From assembly GCA_002245135.1 (NCBI GenBank), contig NGBS01000328.1, forward strand, positions 1-54,329: a stretch of 54,329 nucleotides of DNA. The letters run 5' to 3'. Below, piece by piece: positions 11,537 through 21,689 of the stretch. Position 1 is the stretch's first letter; every line of letters starts with the position of its first letter. The stretch is from Proteromonas lacertae. Lineage: Eukaryota; Sar; Bigyra; Opalinata; Proteromonadidae. The notes under the pieces were generated by a model that did not search any database, had not been told where the DNA came from, and saw only the letters and a program-made list of their open reading frames with translations. The position numbers and the translations under genes were made by a program.

Positions 11537-12077
11537 ATGAGTAACCAAGAAAGCTGCACAAAATCCTGGTAACAATAGCAGCGATAGTGAATATAAAAGT
11601 ATAATACACAATTGAAATAATTGAAATAGGTAGTGTGTAGATTTCGTCCTCAGAATGAAAAAGAGCTTGCATTGAAAGAAGGTGGTAAAGTAAATTATGA
11701 TTTTTCTCCTGATGGTGTATATATAAATAATAATATATGTAAATATGAATAGATGTCTGTGTATGTAAAAACTGATTCACAAAAATTTACATTTGATCGA
11801 GTATTTGAGATGAAAACAACTCAAGAAGAAGTGTATACATATGCAGCAAAACCAGTAATTCTTCAAGTGATCGAAGGATATAATGGAACAATATTTGCTT
11901 ATGGTCAAACATCAGCTGGTAAAACTCATACAATGGAAGGACCTGATTATAATGATAAAGAAAAGCGAGGTATAATTCCTCGAATGATTGATACTTTGTT
12001 TGAAACAATCTATAGTGCGAATCAAAATATCGAATTTACTGTTCAAGTGTCAATGTTAGAAATATATAATGAAAAGA
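11537..12077 (+). pseudogene. Truncated copy of the kinesin gene (exons 1-3)
   Basis: Inverse-orientation duplicate of 38880-39419. Exon 1 starts at ATG 11537 but goes out of frame within about ten codons through small indels. Exon 2 (CRFRPQNEKELALKEGG) and the beginning of exon 3, including the P-loop GQTSAGKTHTMEG, are almost identical to the intact gene, with one or two base differences seen. Similarity ends abruptly after SMLEIYNEKI near 12077, before switch I and switch II, so no motor can be made. The high identity points to a recent copy. About 75 bp of duplicated promoter and the VPS50 start lie upstream at 11395-11536. Confidence 0.9.
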
Positions 12078-12127
12078 TAATGTAAGATAAAAGATGAATT
12101 AGTTCAAAAAAATATTCATATTAGATT

Positions 12128-12241
12128 ATGAATGGAAATGTCAGATATGCTCTATTTAACTCTGGATCCCAAGATATAGAAAAGAGAAAAAATACAGAAA
12201 TACAAAATGTTAATTGTATTTTATTTCATGTTGATAATTAA
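12128..12241 (+). other. Short open frame of unknown origin
   Basis: A 37-codon frame (MNGNVRYALFNSG, then a polar tail ending LFHVDN) lies between the kinesin copy and the next gene. Its composition is protein-like rather than simple A/T, so it may be the end of a decayed gene cut by the duplication. I do not recognise it. Confidence 0.25.
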
Positions 12242-12333
12242 GTAAATCTCTTATTGTATAATATACTTTGTTGATTTGTGTAGAACGAGATAGAAAAAAA
12301 ACAATCAAAAATTTAAAATATTCTTTAAATATC

Positions 12334-13100
12334 TCAATATTCAATAGAAATATTATATTTTCTATTGGCATAATCTGGGTAGAGTTTTGTGTTCAATCCT
12401 TTTCTTTTATTCAATTTTAGTGTTATGGTGTGTTTCTTCTTTTCTTTTGATAAATATAAGTATTTATTCTCATCAAATATACCACTACTCTCAATTAATT
12501 TACAGTATTTCAAGTAATTATCTTTATTGGTTTTACATTCATTTTCTTTCCCATATAAACAATTTAATACTTTCACTGGTCCTTCTATCAGTTTATTTTC
12601 ATTTATATCACATATACCACGAATTAAAACTCCAAAACTTACTTCTTTACTACCAAAAGTCATATCAATTCCCATCTTTTGTTGTGCTGTTGCATAATTA
12701 TCGTCATTTTTCTTTCCAAAATGATGTACATACCATTTACTATATAATTTTTGACGAGGATGACAGTGAGATGTCTTATCTTGATGAATATTAGTATACA
12801 AATAGAATTCCAACTCTTTTATTAAATATTTTCTATTTAAATTTGCACATATAACATAGTTCTCACATATATTATGTGTTATTTCTTGAAAATAAGAACA
12901 AGCTTCATTTTCTGTATTTATTTGAGATAATAATTTTAAATCAATTAAATGAGTCTTAGATCTTTTCTATATATAATTCAGTTTTTACTAAAGCTTACAG
13001 TATTTGGTATTTCCTCTGAATAATCTGTTACACAACTTTCTATTGGGAATAACAATTTAATCAAATACTTCTTTTCATTTCTGAGTTATTTATATATTAG
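12334..13100 (-). CDS. Conserved protein of unknown function
   Basis: Two exons are read. Exon 1 contains KKYLIKLLFPIESCVTDYSE; a 32-nt intron (about 12979-13010 region, GTAAGC..TAG) joins it to an exon ending at the stop at 12334. The second exon carries conserved-looking blocks: KELEFYLYTNIHQDKTSH, HPRQKLYSKWYVHHFG, KMGIDMTFG, and FGVLIRGI followed by LIEGPVKVL. Histidines and a G-I-D-x-T-F-G core suggest an enzyme, and I recall similar blocks in uncharacterised bacterial and protist proteins, but I cannot name the family. The start codon is not resolved; a further small exon upstream near 13100-13200 is likely. It is followed, in the same orientation, by the kinesin duplicate's terminus with no shared transcript implied. 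Confidence 0.55.
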
Positions 13101-13282
13101 TTGGAGAAGAGAATAACGAGAATTATTTAATTATGAAAATAGAGTCGTTTCATTATATTATTAATAATGATATTTTGATATGGAACACATATAATAATGC
13201 TATCATTTCTAATTTTTTATAACAAGAAAAACAAAAATTCAAATAAATCTCTATATTGGTTAATAAATTGTTTTGTGAGGAA

Positions 13283-15272
13283 TTAATCAACTTTAATTGA
13301 AGCATAAATAGTTCTTACAAACCTAAAACTTGCTAAAAATCCAACACATCCTGTTACAAGCATGAATAAGTAAGCAATAATTAAAGTATATCCAAAATAA
13401 AATACTTCTATTTAAAAAATAAACATATATATTATATATATACTAGAAGTGAATTTATTCATATGTAATTTGGTATAATATGCTACTCCATATAAAAATA
13501 CATAAAATGCAGATGAACCAGTAGACATAAATGATCTCCACCACCAATTATAATCTTCAGAAGATAATTGAAAATAAGTAACAACAATTGAAACTTCAGC
13601 ACAAGTAATGACCATAATTATATATACCACTAATATAAAAGTAAATATATAATATAATTGGTGTAACCAGATTGATGTTAAGATAAAAAATAATTCCATA
13701 AACACAGCTCCAAATGGTAATAAACCACTGGATAAACAGCTGATTATTGGATCTAAATACCATGGTTGTGGTGGAATAACTCTATTGATTTGATTTACTT
13801 TAACAGGAATATCATATTTATTACGTTTAAAACCTAAAAATGCACCAACTAATACTAATGGAGTGTTTATACCCATCCACATTAATAAGATTGTTAATAT
13901 TGTCTCTATTTATAATAATAATAATAATAATAATATATACTAAATGGTATAGCATAAGAACTCTCAGTCCACCACACAAATAAGTTAATTATAAATATAA
14001 GTAATCCAATACTTCCTGGTAAAAACACAATAGTAAATAAAACAGCATTCTTCCAATGTTTAGGATCAAATAGTTTAGATAATCTTGCAGTATAATAACC
14101 AGCAAATGAACCTAAAAAGAAAAACATCAAAACTAAGCCTGTTAAGATAGAACCTCTTCTAGCTGGACTTAAGAATCCAAAGGTAGCAAATAATAAAACT
14201 AATAAAGCAAGCCAAGCTATTTGAACACCTGAACCAATTAAAATAGCGAAGAAAGTACTGTATTTTGGTGGTCTAAATACATCACCATGTATTAACTTCC
14301 AACCTGTTTCTTCCAATGCTTCCTCTCTACTTTCAGAATCAATAGTATTATATCTATCAATATCTTTATGTAAAGCACGAATCAAGATTAATCCAATCAT
14401 TATTGTTAAGAATACGACAATTAATAATGAATTAACAACGGCAAACCAATGTACTTTCTCTGATGGATTTCCCCTGAAGAATAAATCCCATCTTGAAGCC
14501 CATTCTACATCAGGTTCATTTACCCAAGATACTTCGTAAGTCCAATATATTGTTTCTTCAGTTTGTACCATCTACTGTTTGTTGTTCTGAACCTAATGTT
14601 GATTTCTCATTGCAGGTTGATAAACCACTAGTTGTTTCTATATGCTTCACACTGGTAGGTACTACTTCTGCACCAACGATTCTGGCTGTGTCATTTTGAC
14701 CGTCATTTTGATGGTATTTGAATGTAAAATGTAAATGATTGTTGATTATGTGTTTTCCTGAATCTAGTTTTTGACCTAATGGATAACCACCTTTGTAATA
14801 ATAATTAACACGTTGTTCATCAGCATATTGAATCATTGCAAGTGGAATATTATCGAATAACATGTTGACTGTATATTCATCTTCGATTTTTTGAACAAAT
14901 TTCTTTAATTCACTTGGTGTGTAGGTTCTCTTGCATAATATTGTGCAAGGCATTGATTCCAACATCCTAATTTCATAAAATGTAGATTTTACTACATCAC
15001 CACTCAAAATTTGACCTAAACTTTCGTCATATTTGATAATTCTTCCATTGACACAGAATGGAAGCCTGTAATAATCATAAGGGAGCTGTACCTTTGTTGA
15101 TGATAGTTTTGTCACTAAAAGGTCAATCTAGTAAATAGATGACATAAAATATACTTTATCTCCCTTAACATAATCACGTGGTTCAATTCCTGGAATTAAA
15201 AATGAGTTTACTTCTGATTGAAAAAGAAGGAAAAGTAGAATAAAAAGAGTTGCATTTGATTTAACCAATGAC
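13283..15272 (-). CDS. Transmembrane 9 superfamily protein (nonaspanin, TM9SF2/4-like)
   Basis: Golgi/endosomal nine-membrane-span protein; family members sort membrane proteins with Gly-rich spans and affect adhesion. N-terminal hydrophobic segment, then FLIPGIEPRDYVKGDK, a 27-nt intron, VQLPYDYYRLPFC and an ectodomain. The membrane part begins IYWTYEVSWVNEPDVEWASR; then GWKLIHGDVFRPPKYS, SYAIPF|RTIL, NRVIPPQPWY, EDYNWWWRSFMSTGSSAFYV and a C-terminus ending IYASIKVD, the KxD/E-type export signal of the family. Introns lie near 13904-13935 and 13395-13445. There is one frame break near 14565, between ectodomain and first span, with no room for an intron. The first coding exon upstream of 15272 was not found. 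Confidence 0.9.
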
Positions 15273-15501
15273 CTAGATTAAAAAATAAATATGATAAAGT
15301 AATGCAATATACATTGCCTATAACTCCAAAAAACCAACGATAAAAATAAATGATAATTTGGGGAAATTGGTTGGATGAAAAAATACACTGTATTAGATAA
15401 ATTTAAATTTCAGAAGCAATCAAAGGGAATATGATGATATATACACCATACTCTATCACAAATATGTACAGAATTATAATAAAAGATAGTATAAATTTAG
15501 A

Positions 15502-16711
15502 TTAATTTAATTTGTCATTTCTTTCTTTGATAATCTTCATCAATTTCTCTCTAGGTGTAATCTCATTTCTTTTGTCTGTATTTTTGTATATATGAGTGAA
15601 ATATTGTCTTCCATTTACTGTAATTATTCTTCCCCATTCTGGTAACAACTCACATAACTCAAATACTTTCTTTTGTATTAAGTCTGCTGTTTTAGAATGT
15701 CCTAACTTTCCCAATATTTGAATTCTTAAATTGTTGATATAAATAGCTTCTTCTCCATTCATCACAATATTGTGGATAATATCCATAATCTTTAACAACG
15801 AATCGTTATCTTCTTTTTCTTTTCTTCTTGCTGCAAACCTTTCATTACACCTTTTTCTCAATTGTTCTTGAATATATTTCTGTTTAAATTCTTCAGAATA
15901 ATCCTTCAATAACTCTGGTATTTCTATTTTATCTTTTGCATTCTTTTCTTCTTCTTTTATTTCTTCCTCCAAATTAATCATTGACTTTTCTATTGATGGT
16001 TTAAGACTTGGTTTTGGTATTTGTGGTAGTTTAAATGGTTCTGGAAATGAAACTTCATCTGCTTTGAAAAAAGGATTCCATAAATTTGTCAAACACTCCA
16101 TGTTATTACTATCACAATATTCTTTATTCTTTTCATTTAAATAATTGATTAATATATTTTTAAATTTCGCTTTCCTCATAGGTACTTCTTTACTCATTAA
16201 TTGAAATTTTGGTATTTTATCATAGTCACTAATCCATAAATATAACTCAAACTTATCTTCTGATGTTTTTTTCTTTCTTTCTACACTATAACTCTATTTT
16301 TTATTATATTTAAATAACAATTTAGTATACTTCAGGATAAAATGACAAAATTATGCTTAATTGATATTCCTTAAATTGATAAGAAGTTGATCGTTCCACA
16401 TATCTTTGTGCTTCTTCAAAACGCTGTTTTGGATGTTTTTGATGAAACATACCCAAATGTTCATCCAATTTACAAAATTGGTTATATAATATATTGTATT
16501 TTTCTGGTAAATATGGTTTACAGCTAGTTTCTTGTTTATTCTATGTATTTGTAAAGTTTATTTATATTACATCTTCATTTTCAAATTTATCACTTTCTAA
16601 TGTATCAGGTATTTTAGTTTTCTATTTTAAATATATTAAGCAATGAACTCATACTTTTACTGATGCTTGTTGTCCATCTAGAATCTTTCTCTTCTTCGAC
16701 ATAAATGCCAT
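15502..16711 (-). CDS. CDT1: CDT1-like DNA replication licensing factor
   Basis: Loads MCM2-7 onto origins with ORC and CDC6 (family knowledge). Four exons with introns of 33, 30 and 37 nt give about 369 aa. The central winged-helix domain is recognised from LPEKYNILYNQFCKLDEHL, a basic RFEEAQRYVE segment and YQFKEYQLSIILSFYPE, matching the CDT1 LP.KY..L...F..LD pattern and the L..I..lFPE helix. The C-terminal MCM-binding winged helix follows: IPELLKDYSEEF, RKEKEDNDSLLKIMDII and LLPEWGRIITVNGRQYF. The protein is shorter than animal CDT1, mostly through a short N-terminus; I see no clear PIP degron or cyclin-binding site, although the Lys/Arg-rich start (MSKKRK) may be nuclear-targeting. Start is ATG 16711 or 16702. 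It is head-to-head with an F-box gene. Confidence 0.85.
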
Positions 16712-16779
16712 ATAAAATTATAACTGTCAAAAACGTGCTTGAATGATCTATTAAGCTTGACACGATATTTTAGATATTA
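16712..16779. promoter_or_regulatory. 68-bp shared promoter of CDT1 and the F-box gene
   Basis: The ATGs of CDT1 (minus) and the F-box beta-helix gene (plus) are only 68 bp apart, so the two are very probably transcribed from one bidirectional region. The stretch includes ATCTATTAAGCTTGACACG; no known box is assigned. Confidence 0.55.
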
Positions 16780-18707
16780 ATGGTATTTTTCTATTGTTAT
16801 AAATTAGGATTATAATTCACTGTCGCTAGATATTTTACATACAATATATAGTTACTTGCCTGCATCTCCAGATCGTGAAAATGCCTTTATGACCTGTAAA
16901 TCATGGTCAAGAAATAGAGAATATATGTATTGAAACTATAAATTACATGAAATAGGAATTATTATGTAGGAGCAACTCACAATTATGGAATTCATCATTT
17001 TTCAACAATACAAGAGGCGATTGATAATGCTTCAAGTGGCCAAACAATAATAGTTGGTGTATATATAACATATTTTATCTGAAAAACCTAGAAAGGCATT
17101 TATCGTGAAGTATTGATAATAAAAACTTCTATAAGAATAATTGCTGAGAGTGATAATACATATCTATTATGGAATGATATTAAGGATGATAAACCACCGA
17201 ATTTAAATGTTATTACTGTTGATAGTATTAATTATCAAATTAAAAATTACAAATAGATTGCAAATGCGAAATAAATAATCTTATAATCCGTCACAAACAA
17301 TTTCGTGAGATACAGAATATGTTAAATCCACGAGAATCAGCTCCTACATGGAGAGTTGAAGCAATAAGTTCAGTATATGTAAAAGGTAGAAGTTTGTGTG
17401 TATTAAATAATTGCGATATATCATGTGATCCAGGAAGTGCAATACTATGTACAAACACATCAAAAATAGAGTATAATATAATATATATTGTTGTTGTTAT
17501 AGATTGTTTGACTGTAATATTTATTGTTCAGCTAATGGGATAAACATAAAAAATGTATGTGATGGATATATAAAAGGATGTAATATAGAGAATTGTGAAA
17601 TGATAGGAATATCGCTGAATAGTTCTGGTCATATAAAAATAGAGAATAGTTCAATTCATAATGAAGAAAGAGAAAGTGTTGGAATATCAATCAGTATAGG
17701 AACAGTTACTCTTGAGAATAATCAAATATTTAGGTATATGAATAATAGTTTTATAAGTAATAATAGAAATCGTATTGGTTTAAGATTATTTACAAGTAAT
17801 CCAATATTAATAAATAATAATAATATCTTTCATAATAATGTAGGAATATTCATCGATGGAAGACAGCAAGTAACCTATACTGTAAATCGTCCAAAGCATG
17901 CTGAAATTAGTAATAATACAATAAGTACAAATGAACAGAATAATTTGATATTAAGTGGAGGTTCTTCACCTCATATTCATAACAATATAATATCAGAAAG
18001 TGAAAATTGGATTAACGATTCGAGATGGTTCTTGCCCAACAATAGTATTTATTTTATATATTATTTATATCTCATTTTATATTTATAGTGGAAGAATAAG
18101 ATATTTGGTCATAGAAAATACGGAATGACAATTGGTGGTGGTAGTAACCCATTAATCAAAGAAAATGATTTTTTTCATAATATTTCTCCAATTAATATAA
18201 CCAAAGCAGGTGGTCAAATAATGAATAACAATATCTATTATAATTATACTACTCCATTTGAAATAAGTGGTGAATCGATAGTTAAAGGACATTACCCACA
18301 GTTTCGAAAGAATTATATATATTTGCATGATAATAGACAGTACATGTTATCAATAACAAGTGAAGTATCGAGATTAATAGTGATTGATAATATAGTATAC
18401 GGTAAGAAAAATGATTTATTGTATATCTCATAATAACAATTATTTATTTATTAGTTATGGTAATATAGTGAATAAAGAGTATAAAATAATAGATAATGAA
18501 TCAAAAGGTGAAGTTAAAGTGGATTATTCGTTGTTAGATAGAAGAAATGGCATTACTGATTTCAGAAAGAAATTAGAAAGTAGTGAAATATTGAAAGTGA
18601 AAAATAGAAAGACTAATAAACGTGTTATTATTGGTTCATTTATATCACTTGGCTGTTTTGTTTCAATATCAATTTTGTGTAATTTGGTAAGAAATAAATG
18701 TAAATAA
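16780..18707 (+). CDS. F-box protein with right-handed beta-helix (FBXO11-like)
   Basis: ATG at 16780 is its own exon; a 25-nt intron (16783-16807) follows directly. The next exon encodes an F-box, DYNSLSLDILHTIYSYLP then AFMTCKSWSRN, and after a 29-nt intron VGATHNYGIHHFSTIQEAID, a typical beta-helix entry strand, then IYREVLIIKTSIRIIAES. Repeated short N-rich turns (CDISCDPGSAI, GCNIENCEMIGISL, NNTISTN, HNNIISESE) form the parallel beta-helix, as in FBXO11 carbohydrate-binding-like folds. Introns occur near 17055-17092, 17223-17255, 17470-17503, 18046-18090 and 18424-18457; one junction near 18050 was not resolved in phase. Unusually, the C-terminus has a hydrophobic stretch (IIGSFISLGCFVSISILC) that may anchor it in a membrane. 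Probable SCF substrate adaptor. Confidence 0.75.
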
Positions 18708-19202
18708 ATCTAAGTATTGATAATAGTTGTGTTTCTTTTAAATAGGAAATAATTTTAATAGAATAACCATCAAAACAAAGAAATAGAGAAAATGACTTTT
18801 CATTTAAACTTCATATCATAAAATACTTCATATATTTCATCTTTGTAAAACATTTTTAACAAATTACATTCATTTTAACTTGAACTACTTCTCTTAAAGA
18901 AAATTTATCAAACACTAATTCAAACATTATTCATAATCCTAAAGATGGAGCTATATCAAGATAATATTTTTTACCATATTTCTAGTACATTTTATCTTCA
19001 ATAACTACAATAACAATTTAACTAAAATATTCATAACGTATTACATATCATATGCTCATATTATCATTATTAAAATGAAATATAATAACAATACTGCATT
19101 TACATTCATATATCAACAATTAAATCACATTTTAATTTTTGGGTTATTCAAAATTTTGATAAAAATCAAATTTCGTTATTTTTGTTATATATTTACATAA
19201 AG
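18708..19202. other. Intergenic region, no gene seen
   Basis: About 495 bp of AT-rich DNA between the F-box gene and the BTB pseudogene. A short motif, AATAACCATCAAAAC followed by AAAGAAAT, recurs in slightly changed form near 21475, flanking the BTB gene on its other side. Nothing else is visible. Confidence 0.4.
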
Positions 19203-21313
19203 ATGATAATAAAAGTGAATAAAAGCATAAGAGAAGAGGGGTATATTTTGTATTTATTTTTATGATAGATTATGTCGAAAATTGGTTGAAAGTGGTTTTG
19301 GTGATATAGAAGTGAAGATTAGAGATAATCGAATAATGTCAATCAAGTCAATTTTAGTGAATGGAAATGAAACTGTAAAGAAACTGTTGTTAGATCGTGA
19401 GTTTGTTGGAGTTTTGGAGTTATATGAAGAAATCGAAGAAATTGGCTATTATGAGATGGAGAAATACTACAGTGGTGGTGAACTGATAATCTGTAAAGAG
19501 AGTGTGTGTGAAGTGTTGATGTTTTGTTTATGTTATTGTGAAAAAGAGATAATAAATGATTGTTATGAATTTGTGAAGAATAATATAGATGATGAAGTAT
19601 TAATGAAATTAATTCATATATGTAATGTATTTGGTGGATGTTTGAGAGAGATAGAAGACTTGAAAAATATGGAAATAGAAAAGCGAGGATATAAATATTT
19701 ATATAAGAATGAATATTTGTTGAGATTAGAAATGAATAATTTGATTGAGATATTAAATATGAGAGATGTGATAATAGTGAATGAGTTATGGTTATTAAAT
19801 CGATTGTTAGAATGGTATAAATTCCAAAAGAATAACAATGATAATAAAGAGATTAAAGCATGATTTTAAACAATTGATAGAAGAAGATATCGATTGTGAA
19901 AAGATAAAAGAGAAAGAGATAGAAAAAGAGAATAAAGAAATGTTGAAAGAAATGAAAATAGAATTGAAGAAAAATGAATGTAAAAATCATATAGAATTAT
20001 ATTTAATAAAAGATGATATAATTCAAAATGTGATAATCAACAAATACAATGAAGATAAAGATGATGAAGACTTTAATGAAGAAGAAAGAGGAATATTGGA
20101 TAAGATAAAAGAAGAAGAATTGAATGATGAAATAATGTGTATATTAGAAATGAATAAAATAAAAATGATGGAAATAGTATTGATGATAATGAAATATAAA
20201 AATATGAAAATGAAAAGTATAAATAGTAAAAATATATTTAAATAGAATATATCTCAAATATAGAAAAGAGAAATATATTGGAAAGATTATGTATGGAATA
20301 TAATGAGAATAAAAGAAATCGAACAATGAAATGTTTATGTTTGTTTGTTGATGATAAAAAGAATATTTCAATAATAGAAGAAGTATGTGGAAAAGAAATT
20401 CTTTTTAGAATATTGAATGAAGATAATTATTTAAACTCCAAATCTAAAGAATTATTAAGAGAATATATAAAAGAGAATAAATTGAGTTTCGAAGAAGAAG
20501 AAGAAATGATTGTAATAATGAAAGATAAAGAATTATTGAATGAATTAAAAACAAAAGAAATCACATCATTTTCATATCCTCAATCAGAATATTCATTTGC
20601 TATTTATGAAGAAATGTTCAATAATTCCTTTATGTTGATGGAAATCGATGTGAATTTTCAATCAATCCTTCATTGCCAGATGGATTAATGATAGATCAAG
20701 AAAATGGAATAATTCATGGAAAAGTGAATAAAGAAATCGAAAAGAGAATATGAAATAAGTTGTAAGAATATTTTAAGTGAAAAGAATTTAAATTGTCATT
20801 GGAATTTATTGATGGTAAAATTCACAGAATTAAACAAAATGTTATGGAATATCAATCTCAAATAATGGAAAAATAATAACAAAAACAAATGGTCTTTATA
20901 ATCATTGTTATTTGAATTTGAAAATGGAAAATGGAGTTTATCATATCAAATATCAATTTCATCAAAATAGAAGCTTATTATGATATTATAATGTTAGGAT
21001 TATCAACAGATAATACATATTTTGGTTATTGTATTTTTGATGAATCAACATGTAATTATTATGCATTTTATGGTAAAAGTTATTATATTACTAGATATTG
21101 TCATATTGGCAGAGTTGTTAATTAATAATCCAAATTTCAATAATCATGGAGATGGTTCAATTTATGAAAGTGATTGTTGATATGAATAAAAGAGAATTTT
21201 GGATAAGTCATAATAACTCATCTCCTGTTTTACTTGTTAAAGATTTACCTTCTCCATTATATCCATATGTTGAATTGGGTGATAAAAATACATCAATAGA
21301 ATTATTATCATAA
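19203..21313 (+). pseudogene. Decayed BTB-BACK-Ig-SPRY gene (diverged relative of the inverted-repeat genes)
   Basis: Exon 1 is 12 codons (MIIKVNKSIREEG) joined over a 28-nt intron (19241-19268) to LCRKLVESGFGDIEVKIRD, the BTB start. The same exon structure and MIIK start occur in the intact genes at 43184-45316 and 47822-49954. A BACK-like segment follows (NNLIEILNMRDVIIVNELWL), then charged helices, an Ig-like motif (PSLPDGLMIDQENGIIHG) and SPRY-like pieces (VIVDMNKREFWISHN, LPSPLYPYVELGDKN). The frame is lost near 19850, 20655 and several times after 20740, so the C-terminal half is broken. Overall similarity to the other copies is only moderate, which implies an old duplication. Confidence 0.75.
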
Positions 21314-21689
21314 TGTAATATAAGTAAAATTTAATATAAAGAGAAGAAAATTATAATTGAATAATATGTAGCTATGCAATTAATATTCTTATAACTGAGC
21401 TGTTTTATTTAGTAATTGGTTAGAAGTAAATTCAAATAAAATAAATGTTGATTTGCTTTTATATCATGATATTAATAACCATCAAAACGAAGAAATTAAT
21501 TGAGCTAATTATCCATAAATCAATTAATTAGAAGAAGAATATCACTAATCCACTTTTATTTCTTTAATGAAATAACGAAAATGTAATGATTATTTATTAG
21601 ATTTTCAATAATATTACCAATTAACACACAAATAAAATAATGAAATAAAATCAAATATACAAAATATGTAATATATAAAAGGGATTTAT
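21314..21689. other. Intergenic region, no gene seen
   Basis: 376 bp between the end of the BTB pseudogene and the stop of the minus-strand IQ gene. It contains the AATAACCATCAAAAC motif near 21475 also seen near 18765; otherwise only A/T-rich sequence. Confidence 0.4.

Noticed and set aside
19203-21313. Calling the BTB-BACK-Ig-SPRY copy at 19203 a working gene
   Set aside because: The BTB and BACK exons are open, but the Ig and SPRY parts are spread over several frames with stops that introns do not remove.
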